The notes under the pieces are model-generated. The model did not search any database and was not told where the DNA came from. It worked only from the letters and a program-made list of their open reading frames with translations. 64,000 nt of DNA from Actinobacteria bacterium OV320. Lineage in GTDB: Bacteria > Actinomycetota > Actinomycetes > Streptomycetales > Streptomycetaceae. This document shows, piece after piece, positions 8,351 to 17,475 of this stretch (the stretch's first letter is position 1; each line of letters starts with the position of its first letter). Made by a program: the position numbers and the translations under genes. The stretch lies in the NCBI GenBank assembly GCA_001298545.1, contig LJCX01000023.1, positions 372,001-436,000 of the forward strand, given 5' to 3'.

Positions 8351-8988
8351 ACTCGCTGAACTCCGAGGCCTTCACCCTCCTCGACCAGCACATCCTCTGG
8401 TCGGACATGATCGGCAACATCCTCGGCCTGATCACCCTCGCCCTCGGCTGGCGCCGCTCGCTGTGGACCTGGCCGGTGCAGTTCCTCTCCGGGCTCGTCC
8501 TCTTCGGCGCCTTCTTCGGCCATCTGACCGGCAGCGCCGGCAAGCAGGTCGTCGTCATGGTCGTCGCCCTGTACGGCTGGTGGCAGTGGAACCGCAGCAA
8601 GGGGCGGTCCGAGGACGGCCAGATCACGCCCCGCTTCGCGACCTGGATCGAGCGCGCGGCCATGGTCGGCGCCGCCGCCGTCGGCACGGTCGCGGTGGCC
8701 CTGCTCTTCAAGGCCCACCCGTCCCTGTCCTGGGACCCCTGGCCGGACGCCTACATCTTCGTCGGCACCATCGTCGCCATGTACGCCCAGGCGCGCGGCA
8801 TGGTCGAGTTCTGGATCGCCTGGCTCCTCGTCGACCTCGTCGGCGTCCCCCTGAACTTCGCCAACGGCTACGCCTTCTCCGGCTTCGTCTACGTCATCTA
8901 CGGCGCGCTCGTCCTGTGGGGCATGCGCGACTGGTGGCTGCGCTCCCGCAAGGCCTCGCAACCCGCTCTGGAAGGAGCGCCGGCATGA
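8347..8988 (+). CDS. ribM: PnuC-family transporter, probably riboflavin uptake (RibM-like)
   Basis: 213-aa polytopic membrane protein of the PnuC fold with about 7 helices. It has [20 protein letters not shown] near the N-terminus, then the [10 protein letters not shown] motif (residues about 78-87) and [17 protein letters not shown], both characteristic of PnuC-type vitamin transporters. In classical PnuC the substrate is nicotinamide riboside. Its place inside a rib operon under an FMN riboswitch, translationally coupled on both sides, matches RibM/PnuX of Streptomyces, which imports riboflavin. The substrate is inferred from context. Confidence 0.88.
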   Translation: MNSLNSEAFTLLDQHILWSDMIGNILGLITLALGWRRSLWTWPVQFLSGLVLFGAFFGHLTGSAGKQVVVMVVALYGWWQWNRSKGRSEDGQITPRFATWIERAAMVGAAAVGTVAVALLFKAHPSLSWDPWPDAYIFVGTIVAMYAQARGMVEFWIAWLLVDLVGVPLNFANGYAFSGFVYVIYGALVLWGMRDWWLRSRKASQPALEGAPA

Positions 8989-10274
8989 GTACCGCACCGA
9001 TCCTCTACAGCACGGACGGCATCGAGGACTTCGCGCTGGACCCCGTCGAGCGGGCCATCGCCGACATCGCCGCCGGCCGTCCCGTGGTGGTCGTCGACGA
9101 CGAGGACCGCGAGAACGAGGGAGACCTCGTCATCGCCGCGGAGAAGGCCACCCCGGAGATCGTCGCCTTCATGATGAGCGAGTGCCGCGGCCTGATCTGC
9201 GCCCCCATGGAGGGCGACGAACTGGAGCGCCTGAAGCTCCCGCAGATGGTCGAGGACAACACCGAGTCGATGAAGACCGCGTTCACGGTCTCCGTCGACG
9301 CCTCCGCCGCCCACGGCGTGACCACCGGCATCTCCGCCGCCGACCGCGCCACCACGCTGCGGCTCCTGGCGAGCGGCACCACCGAGGCCACGGACTTCGT
9401 CCGCCCGGGACACATCTTCCCGCTGCGCGCCAAGCCCGGCGGTGTGCTGACCCGCGACGGCCACACCGAGGCGGCCGTCGACCTCGCCCGGCTCGCGGGG
9501 CTGCGCCCGGCCGGCGCGATCGTCGAGATCGCCGGCGAGGACGGCCGGATGCTCCGCCTGCCCGAACTGATCCCGTTCGCCCGCAAGCACGGCCTGACGA
9601 TCATCTCCATCGAGGACCTGATCGCCTACCGCCGCAGTGCCGAGCCCACCGTCCGCCGCGAGGCGCAGACCCGGCTGCCCACCGTCCACGGCACCTTCAC
9701 CGCGTACGGCTACCGCTCCACCGTCGACGGGGTCGAGCACGTCGCCCTGGTCCACGGCGAGATCGGCGACGGCGAGGACGTCCTCGTCCGGGTGCACTCC
9801 GAGTGCCTCACCGGCGACATCTTCGCCTCCCAGCGCTGCGACTGCGGCCCCCAGCTGGACACCTCCCTGGAGCGCATCCAGAGCGAGGGCCGGGGCGTGG
9901 TGGTCTATCTGCGCGGACACGAGGGCCGGGGCATCGGTCTGCTCTCCAAGCTGAGGGCCTACGAGCTCCAGGAGCAGGGACACGACACCCTCGACGCCAA
10001 CCTGGAGCTGGGCCTGCCCGCCGACGCCCGTGACTACGCGGCCGGCGCGCAGATCCTCGAGGACCTCGGCGTGCGCAGCGTGCGCCTGATGACCAACAAC
10101 CCCGAGAAGACCGACGCCCTCGTCCGGCACGGCATCGAGGTCACCCGGCGCGAGCCGATGCCCGTACAGGCGGGCGAGCACAACATCCGCTACCTGCGCA
10201 CCAAGCGGGACCGGATGGGACACGACCTGCCCTGGCTGGACACGGCCCCCGTGTCCCCCTGCGGCAACCAGTAA
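8985..10274 (+). CDS. ribBA: Bifunctional DHBP synthase / GTP cyclohydrolase II
   Basis: 429-aa fusion supplying both riboflavin precursors. The N-terminal RibB half (about 20-215) converts ribulose 5-phosphate to 3,4-dihydroxy-2-butanone 4-phosphate and shows [16 protein letters not shown] and [14 protein letters not shown]. The C-terminal RibA half opens the GTP imidazole ring and shows the zinc-binding [15 protein letters not shown] and the [10 protein letters not shown] motif. The ATG at 8985 overlaps the ribM stop (ATGA), preceded by GGAAGGAGCG. Both halves look complete and all key metal ligands are present. Confidence 0.96.
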   Translation: MSTAPILYSTDGIEDFALDPVERAIADIAAGRPVVVVDDEDRENEGDLVIAAEKATPEIVAFMMSECRGLICAPMEGDELERLKLPQMVEDNTESMKTAFTVSVDASAAHGVTTGISAADRATTLRLLASGTTEATDFVRPGHIFPLRAKPGGVLTRDGHTEAAVDLARLAGLRPAGAIVEIAGEDGRMLRLPELIPFARKHGLTIISIEDLIAYRRSAEPTVRREAQTRLPTVHGTFTAYGYRSTVDGVEHVALVHGEIGDGEDVLVRVHSECLTGDIFASQRCDCGPQLDTSLERIQSEGRGVVVYLRGHEGRGIGLLSKLRAYELQEQGHDTLDANLELGLPADARDYAAGAQILEDLGVRSVRLMTNNPEKTDALVRHGIEVTRREPMPVQAGEHNIRYLRTKRDRMGHDLPWLDTAPVSPCGNQ

Positions 10275-10311
10275 CGCAAGTCGGCAAGGCACGAAAGGCA
10301 AGAGGAGAGAC

Positions 10312-10797
10312 GTGAGCGGCAAGGGCGCACCGGAGCTGTCCGTACGCAATGTGGGTGACCTGCGGGTCGCCGTCATCGCGGCACAGTGGCACGAGAAGGT
10401 GATGGACGGACTGGTCGACGGCGCGCTGCGCGCCCTGCACGACCTCGGCATCGACGAGCCGACCCTGCTGAGGGTCCCCGGCAGCTGGGAGCTCCCGGTC
10501 GTCGCCAAGGTGCTGGCCGGGCGGGGCTACGACGCGATCGTCGCCCTCGGCGTCGTCATCCGCGGCGGCACCCCGCACTTCGAGTACGTGTGCCAGGGCG
10601 TCACCCAGGGACTCACCCAGGTCTCCGTCGAGACCGGCGTGCCCGTCGGCATGGGCGTCCTCACCTGCGACACCGAGGAGCAGGCCCTGGACCGGGCCGG
10701 CCTCGAGGGCTCCCACGAGGACAAGGGACACGAGGCGGTGACGGCGGCGGTGGCGACCGCGGCCACCCTCCGCTCAGTATCCGAACCCTGGCGGTAG
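10312..10797 (+). CDS. ribH: 6,7-dimethyl-8-ribityllumazine synthase
   Basis: 161-aa cytoplasmic enzyme that condenses the RibA/RibB-derived pyrimidine and butanone phosphate to lumazine, forming an icosahedral or pentameric shell. Motifs are [16 protein letters not shown], the [13 protein letters not shown] block, and [15 protein letters not shown] with the conserved catalytic His. The GTG start at 10312 follows AAGAGGAGAGAC. It is the last gene of the rib operon, separated by 37 bp from ribBA. Confidence 0.96.
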   Translation: MSGKGAPELSVRNVGDLRVAVIAAQWHEKVMDGLVDGALRALHDLGIDEPTLLRVPGSWELPVVAKVLAGRGYDAIVALGVVIRGGTPHFEYVCQGVTQGLTQVSVETGVPVGMGVLTCDTEEQALDRAGLEGSHEDKGHEAVTAAVATAATLRSVSEPWR

Positions 10798-10830
10798 GCA
10801 GGCCGGCACAACGGCTAGGGTGGGATCACC

Positions 10831-11103
10831 ATGTCCAAGAAGACGTTCGAGGAGCTCTTCACCGAGCTCCAGCAGAAGGCCGCCAGCGGCGACCCCGCCA
10901 CTTCCCGCACCGCAGAACTGGTCGGGAAGGGCGTCCATGCCATCGGCAAGAAGGTCGTCGAAGAGGCCGCAGAGGTCTGGATGGCGGCCGAGTACGAAGG
11001 CAAGGAAGCAGCAGCCGAGGAGATCTCGCAGCTGCTCTACCACGTGCAGGTGATGATGGTCGCCCGCGGAATCTCGCTGGACGACGTGTACGCCCACCTG
11101 TAA
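10831..11103 (+). CDS. hisE: Phosphoribosyl-ATP pyrophosphatase
   Basis: 90-aa enzyme of histidine biosynthesis hydrolysing phosphoribosyl-ATP to phosphoribosyl-AMP. It is an all-alpha MazG-like fold with the metal-binding [17 protein letters not shown] and [16 protein letters not shown] motifs. It precedes hisG, so the two first steps of the pathway are together. TAGGGT lies 10 bases before the ATG and overlaps a GGGTGGGA that could be a ribosome-binding site. Either a promoter giving a leaderless transcript or ordinary translation is possible. Confidence 0.94.
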   Translation: MSKKTFEELFTELQQKAASGDPATSRTAELVGKGVHAIGKKVVEEAAEVWMAAEYEGKEAAAEEISQLLYHVQVMMVARGISLDDVYAHL

Positions 11104-11173
11104 GCATCGTTTTTCAGACACCACGCACATATCCGCCCCGATCGTCACGTTCCATGCGAAGGAAGCCGACCTC

Positions 11174-12022
11174 ATGCTGCGCATCGCCGTCCCCAACAAG
11201 GGTTCCCTGTCAGGCCCCGCGGGGGAGATGCTGCATGAGGCCGGCTACCAGCAGCGCCGCGAGTCCAAGGAGCTGCGGATCGTCGACCCGGTCAACGACG
11301 TCGAGTTCTTCTACCTCCGCCCCCGGGACATCGCGATCTACGTCTCGTCCGGGCGCCTCGACATCGGCATCACCGGCCGCGACCTGCTGATCGACTCCGG
11401 CGCCAACGCCGAGGAGATCCTCCCGCTCGGCTTCGCCCGCTCCACCTTCCGCTTCGCCGGCAAGCCGGGCACGGCCGCCGGCATCGAGGACCTCCAGGGC
11501 CGGACGGTCGCCACCTCCTACGAGGGCATCGTCGCCAAGCACCTGGCCGAGCAGGGCGTCGACGCCTCCGTCGTCCACCTCGACGGCGCCGTCGAGACCG
11601 CGATCGAACTGGGTGTCGCCGAGGTCATCGCCGACGTCGTCGAGACCGGCACCTCACTGCGCAACGCGGGCCTCGAGGTCTTCGGCGAGCCCATCATGAA
11701 GTCCGAGGCCATCGTGATCCGGCGCACCGGCGCGGACGTCGAGGAGCCCAAGGTGCAGCAGTTCCTGCGCCGCCTCCAGGGCGTCCTGGTCGCCCGGACG
11801 TACGTGATGATGGACTACGACTGCCGGGTCGAGCAGCTCGAGAAGGCCGTCGCGCTGACCCCGGGTCTGGAGTCGCCGACCGTCTCCCCGCTGCACAACG
11901 AGGGCTGGGTCGCCGTCCGCGCCATGGTCCCGGCCAAGGAGGCCCAGCGGATCATGGACGACCTCTACGACATCGGCGCCCGCGCCATCCTGACCACGGC
12001 CATCCACGCCTGCCGACTCTGA
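11174..12022 (+). CDS. hisG: ATP phosphoribosyltransferase (long form)
   Basis: 282-aa enzyme that catalyses the committed step of histidine synthesis, joining ATP and PRPP. It starts LRIAVPNKGSLSGPAGEML, contains SGRLDIGITGRDLL, and has the PRPP-binding VIADVVETGTSLRNAGL. The C-terminal part (about 210-282, ending DIGARAILTTAIHACRL) is the regulatory domain of long HisG enzymes, which bind histidine as feedback inhibitor without HisZ. A GGAAG site precedes the ATG. It follows hisE by 70 bp. Confidence 0.95.
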   Translation: MLRIAVPNKGSLSGPAGEMLHEAGYQQRRESKELRIVDPVNDVEFFYLRPRDIAIYVSSGRLDIGITGRDLLIDSGANAEEILPLGFARSTFRFAGKPGTAAGIEDLQGRTVATSYEGIVAKHLAEQGVDASVVHLDGAVETAIELGVAEVIADVVETGTSLRNAGLEVFGEPIMKSEAIVIRRTGADVEEPKVQQFLRRLQGVLVARTYVMMDYDCRVEQLEKAVALTPGLESPTVSPLHNEGWVAVRAMVPAKEAQRIMDDLYDIGARAILTTAIHACRL

Positions 12023-12036
12023 CCTCAGCCGGGAAC

Positions 12037-12504
12037 ATGTCCAACCTGCCGACCCTCCCCGTCACCTTCCGGCCAGGGCGCACCCGTGTGGTGCTGCTCA
12101 CAGCCGGAGTGGTGATCCTCCTCGTCATCTCCGCCGTGGCGATGCTGCTGGAGCAGCTCGGCCCGGGGGAGCGGCTCAGCTTCATCCTCACCGGCGCCCT
12201 CATCTTCTGGGTGCTGGCCCAGCTCGCCCGGGTGCGGGTCGTCGCCGACGAATCCGGTGTCACCGTCGTGAACATCGCCAGCAGGCGGCGCCTGGACTGG
12301 GCCGAGATCGTCCAGGTGAACCTCCGTCCGGGCGACCCCTGGGTGTTCCTCAACCTCAGCGACGGCACCAGCCTGCCCGCCCTCGGCATCCAGCCGGGCA
12401 TCGACAAGCAGCAGGCCATCGCCGACGCGCGCACGCTGCGGACCCTCGCGGAAGCCCGGTCCGTCCGGGACCCCGAGGAGTCCACAGAGCAAGATCAGGG
12501 CTGA
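12037..12504 (+). CDS. PH-domain-like membrane protein
   Basis: 155-aa protein with two hydrophobic helices near the N-terminus (VVLLTAGVVILLVISAVAML and LSFILTGALIFWVLAQLAR) followed by a small beta-rich domain (RVVADESGVTVVNIASRRRL, then WAEIVQVNLRPGDPWVFLNL) of the bacterial PH type. Function unknown. It begins 14 bp after the hisG stop and is probably co-transcribed with hisEG. Such proteins are found in this position in Streptomyces genomes by my memory. Confidence 0.75.
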   Translation: MSNLPTLPVTFRPGRTRVVLLTAGVVILLVISAVAMLLEQLGPGERLSFILTGALIFWVLAQLARVRVVADESGVTVVNIASRRRLDWAEIVQVNLRPGDPWVFLNLSDGTSLPALGIQPGIDKQQAIADARTLRTLAEARSVRDPEESTEQDQG

Positions 12505-12557
12505 CTCGGGGCCGTCCACCCTGCCGCTGAAGCCCGTGTCTTGATTAATCTGGTGAC

Positions 12558-12710
12558 GGAGGCGTTCCCCTGACGCCTCCGCCCCTGTGGCTCCCAGCCG
12601 GGTGCACAGGGGTTCCTGCTACCCGAGGAGTGACTCCCTCCGGCGATGGACGGTTCGTCCTGTAGTACCTGCGCCGCCCCTGTCCGACCTCTTTCGGAGG
12701 CGGCGGCATC
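12558..12710 (+). promoter_or_regulatory. Multi-hairpin leader before the CNNM/CBS gene pair, class unknown
   Basis: Perfect stems are GGAGGCGT/ACGCCTCC (12558-12565/12573-12580), CCCCTGT/ACAGGGG (12582-12588/12606-12612), GGAG/CTCC (12627-12637) and GGAC/GTCC (12648-12660). Near the ribosome-binding site a CGCCG/CGGCG pair is also possible. The first stem may simply terminate the his-PH transcript. The rest could be a cis-regulatory RNA. I could not match it to the ykoK, ydaO or yybP patterns I remember. Confidence 0.35.
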
Positions 12711-14036
12711 ATGACCACCCCGTTGCTGCTCCTGGCAGCCGCGTTCCTGCTCATCCTCGCCAACGGCTTCTTCGTCGCCGCCGAGTTCGGCCTCATCACG
12801 GTCGAGCGGCCGGACGCCGAGAAGGCCGCCGCCGAGGGCGACAGACGAGCCCGCACGGTCGTCGAGTCGCTGAAGGAACTGTCCTTCCAGCTCTCCGGCA
12901 CCCAGCTCGGCATCACCATCACCTCCCTCGTCGTCGGCATGCTCGCCGAACCGCTGCTGGCCGAGCTGCTGCACGGCCCGTTCACCGCGATCGGCATCCC
13001 CGAGGGTGCCGTCTCCGGTGTCGCCGTGGTCGTCGGCATGCTGCTGGCCTCCGCCGTGCAGATGGTGATCGGCGAGCTCGTGCCCAAGAACTGGGCGGTG
13101 TCCAAGCCCCTCCAGGTCGCGCGCTTCGTCGCGGGCCCGCAGGCCGGCTTCTCCCGCCTCTTCCGGCCGGTGATCGCGGCGCTCAACACCGTCGCCAACC
13201 GGCTGGTGCGCGCCCTGGGCATCGAGCCCACCGCGGAGCTGGCCTCCGCGCGGACCCCCGGCGAACTCGTCTCGCTGGCCCGTCACTCGGCCCGGGCCGG
13301 GGCGCTCGAACAGGACACGGCCGATCTCTTCGTCCGGACCCTGTCGCTGGCCGAGCTGACCGCTCAGCACGTCATGACCCCACGGGTGAAGGTGAGCGCC
13401 CTGCAGTCCTCGGCCACCGCCGAGGACGTGGTCAATCTGACCCGCGCCACCGGCCTGTCCCGGTTCCCCGTCTACCGCGAGAAGATCGACGAGATCGTCG
13501 GCATGGTCCACCTCAAGGACGCCCTGGCGATCCCTGTCCACGACCGGCTGCGTACCCCGCTCGGCCGTATCGCCCGCCCCGCGCTGCTGGTCCCGGAGAC
13601 CCTGCCCGTCCAGCCCCTGCTGGCCCGGCTGCGCAGCGAGCAGCCCATCGCCGTCGTCGTCGACGAGTACGGCGGCACGGCCGGCGTGGTCACGCTCGAG
13701 GACATCGTCGAGGAGATCGTCGGCGAGGTCCGTGACGAGCACGACGGCCAGGACACGCCCGAACTCGCCGCGGCCCCGCCCGAGGAGGGCAGGCCCGCCT
13801 GGGACGTGGACGGCAGCTGCCGTGTCGACACCCTCCAGCGCATAGGCCTGGCGGTCCCCGAGGGGCCGTACGAGACGGTCGCCGGGCTGGTCGCCGATCT
13901 GCTCGGCCGGATCCCGGCCGTCGGCGACCGGGCCGAACTGCCCGGCTGGCGGGTCTCCGTGCGCCGCGTCGGCCACTACCGCGCCGAGCGGGTCCGTCTG
14001 GTACGGACCGGCCAGGTCGTGGAGGCCGCCCGATGA
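12711..14036 (+). CDS. CNNM/CBS-domain membrane protein (hemolysin C/CorC family), full length
   Basis: 441-aa protein with the usual three parts. The DUF21/CNNM transmembrane domain (about 1-190) shows FLLILANGFFVAAEFGLITV and LGITITSLVVGMLAEPLL. A CBS pair (about 205-330) shows HVMTPRVKVSALQ and TGLSRFPVYREKIDEIVG. A C-terminal CorC_HlyC domain (about 345-430) shows DVDGSCRVDTLQRIGL. Members are linked to magnesium or other divalent cation efflux at the cytoplasmic membrane. A GGAGG site precedes the ATG. Its stop overlaps the start of a paralogue (ATGA), so the two are translationally coupled. Confidence 0.88.
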   Translation: MTTPLLLLAAAFLLILANGFFVAAEFGLITVERPDAEKAAAEGDRRARTVVESLKELSFQLSGTQLGITITSLVVGMLAEPLLAELLHGPFTAIGIPEGAVSGVAVVVGMLLASAVQMVIGELVPKNWAVSKPLQVARFVAGPQAGFSRLFRPVIAALNTVANRLVRALGIEPTAELASARTPGELVSLARHSARAGALEQDTADLFVRTLSLAELTAQHVMTPRVKVSALQSSATAEDVVNLTRATGLSRFPVYREKIDEIVGMVHLKDALAIPVHDRLRTPLGRIARPALLVPETLPVQPLLARLRSEQPIAVVVDEYGGTAGVVTLEDIVEEIVGEVRDEHDGQDTPELAAAPPEEGRPAWDVDGSCRVDTLQRIGLAVPEGPYETVAGLVADLLGRIPAVGDRAELPGWRVSVRRVGHYRAERVRLVRTGQVVEAAR

Positions 14037-15157
14037 GCGCCTTCCAGCTCCTCTTCGCCGCACTGCTCGTGCTCGCCAACGGATTCTTCGTCGGCGCCGA
14101 GTTCGCTCTCGTCTCCGTCCGCCGCAGCCAGATCGAGCCACTGGGCACCGCACGGGCCCGTCAGGTCCTCTACGGTCTGGAACGCCTGCCCCAGATGATG
14201 GCGGCGGCCCAGTTCGGCATCACCGTCTGTTCCCTCACCCTGGGCGCGGTCGCCGAACCGACGGTCGCGCACCTGCTGGAGCCGGTCCTCGAGGCGGTCC
14301 GTCTCCCGCGCGGCATGATCCACCCGCTGGGCTATGTGGTGGCCCTCGCGGCCGTGGTCTTCTTCCACCTCGTCATCGGCGAGATGGTCCCGAAGAACCT
14401 CGCCATGGCGGCCCCCGAGAAGGCCGCGCTGTGGCTCAGCCCCGGCCTGGTCGCCTTCGCCCGGGTCTGCCGGCCGATCACGGTGGCCCTCGGCGCCTGC
14501 GCCCGCGGCATCCTGCGGCTCTTCCACGTCGAACCCAAGGACGAGGTCGAGGCCGTCGTCACCAGCGAGCAGCTGAACCGCCTGCTGGAGGACTCCGGAC
14601 AGGCCGGCCTCCTCGACCCCGAGGAGCAGGAACGGCTGGAGGACGCGCTGGAGCTGGGCTCCCGCCCGGTGACGGACGTGCTGCTCAAGCGCGAGTCCCT
14701 GGTGACGGTCAGCCCGTCGGTCACTCCCGGGGAGATCGTGGGCCTGACCGCCCGTACCGGCTACTCCCGCTTCCCGGTGGCCGCGGAGAACGGCGCCTTC
14801 ATGGGTTATCTGCACGTGAAGGACGTCCTCGACCTGGAGGAATCCGAGCGGGCGGTGCCGCAGCAGGTGTGGCGACCGATGACGACGCTCCGCTCCGAAC
14901 TGCCGCTGGACGACGCGCTGACGGTGATGCGCCGGGCGGCGACCCACCTGGCGCAGGTGGCCGACGCGTCCGGCCGGGTGCTCGGCCTGGTCGCCCTGGA
15001 GGACGTACTGGAGCTGCTGGTGGGCGAGGTCACCGACCCCGCGCACCGGGAGGTCTCCGGGATCCGGCTGACGGAGCCGAGGGGGAGTTCCCCGAAGGTG
15101 CCCGCTCCGCTGGAGCAGGGCGGACCCCCGTCCCCGGAGGAAGCGCTGGCGAGCTGA
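14033..15157 (+). CDS. CNNM/CBS-domain membrane protein, short paralogue
   Basis: 374-aa paralogue of the preceding gene with the CNNM domain (LLVLANGFFVGAEFALVSVR; FGITVCSLTLGAVAEPTV) and a CBS pair (VTDVLLKRESLVTVSPSV; TGYSRFPVAAENGAFMGYL). It lacks the C-terminal CorC_HlyC domain, ending in a Pro/Ser-rich tail after the second CBS motif (LGLVALEDVLELLVGEV). The tandem long-short arrangement suggests a heteromeric complex. Ion specificity is unknown. Confidence 0.87.
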   Translation: MSAFQLLFAALLVLANGFFVGAEFALVSVRRSQIEPLGTARARQVLYGLERLPQMMAAAQFGITVCSLTLGAVAEPTVAHLLEPVLEAVRLPRGMIHPLGYVVALAAVVFFHLVIGEMVPKNLAMAAPEKAALWLSPGLVAFARVCRPITVALGACARGILRLFHVEPKDEVEAVVTSEQLNRLLEDSGQAGLLDPEEQERLEDALELGSRPVTDVLLKRESLVTVSPSVTPGEIVGLTARTGYSRFPVAAENGAFMGYLHVKDVLDLEESERAVPQQVWRPMTTLRSELPLDDALTVMRRAATHLAQVADASGRVLGLVALEDVLELLVGEVTDPAHREVSGIRLTEPRGSSPKVPAPLEQGGPPSPEEALAS

Positions 15158-15175
15158 GCGGCGCCGCGGGATCCG

Positions 15176-17038
15176 TCACACCGCCGGATCCTGCGGCCCC
15201 CTCCCCGACAGCACCTCCCCGTACGCCTGCATCAGATCAGGCAGGCGCAGGGTCGCGAGGTCGTCCCGGGTCAGCCCGCCCGGATAGGTCGACAGCCGAA
15301 GATCCCGGTAGGCGCAGCTCTTCTCGTACAGGGTGCGCAGGAACCGCCCGTTGCCCAGTTCGTCGATCCACCCCTGGTCCACGACGTGCCCGGCGATGGA
15401 GCGCAGCTCGTCCAGGGCCTCCTCGTCCCACGCGTCGCCGTTCTCCGCGGCCAGCACCTCGCCGATGGAGGTGAGTTCGAGGGGCCGGTAGGACGGGAAG
15501 TCCACACGGGTCGTGAAACGGGAGGACAGCCCGGGGTTCGCGGCCAGCAGACGGTCCATGCCCTCCGGATAGCCGGCCAGGATCACCACCAGGTGGTCCC
15601 GGTTGTCCTCGGCCCGCTTGAGCAGCACCTGGAGCGCCTCGTCGCCGTACGCGTCGCCCTTGCCGTAACCGGAGTTCGAGAGCGAGTACGCCTCGTCGAC
15701 GAAGAGCACGCCGCCGAGGGCGGAGTCGATCAGCTCGTTGGCCTTCACGGCCGTCTGGCCGAGGTACTCGCCGACCAGGTCGGCCCGCTGGGCCTCCACG
15801 AGATGGTCGCCGCCCAGCAGGCCGAGGGCGTAGAAGACCCGGCCGAGGATGCGGGCCACCGTGGTCTTGCCGGTGCCGGACGGACCGGAGAAGACGAAGT
15901 GGCGCTTCGGCGGCTGGACCGGAAGGCCCTGGCCGGTCCGCAGCCGCGCCATGTTGAGCTGCGCGGACAAAGCCTTGACCTGGCGTTTCACCGGCTCCAG
16001 GCCGACCATGCCCTCCAGTTCGGCGAGCGCCTCCTCGAGTAACACGGGATCCGTGGGCCCGGGCGGCAGCGAAGAGGCGACGACGCTCTTCTCCCGCACC
16101 GCCGGGTCCGTCACCGACGGCAGCGGGCCGACGGGCGGCAGGTCGGCGGGCTCGGTCAGCCGCAGATCCCGGCCCTCGGTGCCGAACAGCGGGTCGAAGC
16201 CGTCGGGGCCGTCCACCATGTCCTGCCCGATCCCGGTGAGCGTGATCGCCGCGAAGTCGGCGGGATCGTCGTAGCCGTCGCCCTCGGCGATCGCGGCGAG
16301 CCGGGCGGAGGTGTCCATGAAGGCGGCGTCGACGCGGTGCACCGCCCGGTACAGGGGGAGAGCCGCCGCCGAACGGCCCGTTCCCTCATGGGCCCGGGCC
16401 AGCCAGTACCGCAGCTCCTTGCGCTGCGGCTGCTCGCTGCGGCAGCGCATCAGGGCCGACGACAGCAGCGGCTCGGCCTGTCCGTACATCTCCAGGCGGA
16501 CCCGGGCCATCCCGCCGAACAGACCGGCCTCGATGCCCAGCAGGGGATCGTCGAGCAGCGGGTCGGTGTGCCGGACGAGCTGCTCCCAGTCCTTGACCAG
16601 ATAGGCGCGGCAGGCGTGCAGGAAGCGGACCTGGTGGTCGGTGTCGACGGGCGGCAGCCCGGCGAGCGCCCGGTCCAGTTCGGGCACATGGCGGCCGTCC
16701 AGCCAGTGCGAGGCGTGCGCCAGCAGCAGGTCGCGCGGACTCTCCAGCACCGGTTGCACCCACCAGCCCAGCCAGTACCAGGAGTTGAGGGTACGGCGGT
16801 GCCGGGTCCGCTGCTCGCCGAAGCGCTCGCGGTGCCGGAACATCCTGAGCAGCGCGGTCGTCGTGTCGACGCGCAGCGCGTGCAGCCCGAGCCAGCCGTC
16901 GGCCATCCCGGGATCGATCCGCACCGCGGTGCGGAACTCCTCCTCCGCCTGCGGATAGGCGCCCATCGTGTAGGCGTCCACGCCTCGCAGCCAGGCGAGG
17001 TCGGCCGGGGCGTCGGGGCCCTGCGTGCCGAAGTCCAT
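15176..17038 (-). CDS. CbxX/CfqX (EccA-like) AAA+ ATPase with TPR-like N-terminus
   Basis: 620-aa protein. The N-terminal half (about 1-330) is helical with TPR-like repeats (RGVDAYTMGAYPQAEEEFRT). The C-terminal AAA+ domain (about 370-600) has Walker A FSGPSGTGKTTVARILG, Walker B GGVLFVDEAYSL and a sensor/arginine region SSRFTTRVDFPSY. This is the CbxX/EccA layout known from rubisco activases and type VII secretion. No ESX genes lie nearby, so it is an orphan of unknown client. I chose MDFGTQGPDAPADLAWLRG at 17038, after GGGGGAC, because sequence upstream does not look coding. Confidence 0.85.
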   Translation of the reverse strand: MDFGTQGPDAPADLAWLRGVDAYTMGAYPQAEEEFRTAVRIDPGMADGWLGLHALRVDTTTALLRMFRHRERFGEQRTRHRRTLNSWYWLGWWVQPVLESPRDLLLAHASHWLDGRHVPELDRALAGLPPVDTDHQVRFLHACRAYLVKDWEQLVRHTDPLLDDPLLGIEAGLFGGMARVRLEMYGQAEPLLSSALMRCRSEQPQRKELRYWLARAHEGTGRSAAALPLYRAVHRVDAAFMDTSARLAAIAEGDGYDDPADFAAITLTGIGQDMVDGPDGFDPLFGTEGRDLRLTEPADLPPVGPLPSVTDPAVREKSVVASSLPPGPTDPVLLEEALAELEGMVGLEPVKRQVKALSAQLNMARLRTGQGLPVQPPKRHFVFSGPSGTGKTTVARILGRVFYALGLLGGDHLVEAQRADLVGEYLGQTAVKANELIDSALGGVLFVDEAYSLSNSGYGKGDAYGDEALQVLLKRAEDNRDHLVVILAGYPEGMDRLLAANPGLSSRFTTRVDFPSYRPLELTSIGEVLAAENGDAWDEEALDELRSIAGHVVDQGWIDELGNGRFLRTLYEKSCAYRDLRLSTYPGGLTRDDLATLRLPDLMQAYGEVLSGRGPQDPAV

Positions 17039-17475
17039 CACGTCCCCCACAAACCGTGCCCCCGTCGGTGTGCCGCCGGGCGTCGCCCTTCGGCTGCCTT
17101 GGTCGAACCGCTGTGCCGCGGACCGGAGTTGCAAGGTGCGCGAGGCAGTCGCCCAGGTCGCACCGAGGGCATCGTACCTGCGTGGGAGCCGCTCGCCGTA
17201 GGGTGCGCACAGGCCGTTCGGCGAGGTGGGAGCGGACGGGGCGCATCGCGCGCGGTGACCCTGGGTGAGCGAATCGTGCCGTGGCGCGTCCGGAAACGGG
17301 GCGTCGGGCGTGATGAGGACAGAACGAAGCCCCCGATCACGGGGGAACAACCGGGGGCTTCGCGTCCGAGGGCGGCTGTGATAGCCGCACATTCAGAACG
17401 TAAGTCCTGTACGGGCCGTCGGTCAAGCAGCGTTGAAGCAGTTGGCGAAGTTCGGACGCAGGGCCCTTCACACGT
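17039..17475. other. 437-bp gene-free interval with hairpins
   Basis: It lies between two leftward genes (the uridine-kinase-like gene and the AAA+ ATPase). It holds the terminator-like hairpin at 17325-17362 and a small GCGGCT/AGCCGC stem (17372-17377/17383-17388). Short open frames in it have no recognisable similarity. Confidence 0.5.
17325..17362 (-). terminator. Terminator-like hairpin with an alternative fold
   Basis: CGAAGCCCCCG (17325-17335) pairs with CGGGGGCTTCG (17352-17362), an 11-bp stem. A competing stem CCCCCG/CGGGGG (17330-17335/17340-17345) uses the same left arm. It lies downstream of the uridine-kinase-like gene on the minus strand. A simple terminator is most likely; mutually exclusive folds leave attenuation possible. 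Confidence 0.5.

Noticed and set aside
12541..12710. Known magnesium, c-di-AMP or manganese riboswitch
   Set aside because: The conserved cores I remember for ykoK, ydaO and yybP-ykoY are not present; listed only as a structured leader.
15176..17038. Type VII secretion locus around the EccA-like ATPase
   Set aside because: No EccB/C/D, WXG100 or mycosin genes are in the window, so the gene is treated as an orphan AAA+ ATPase.
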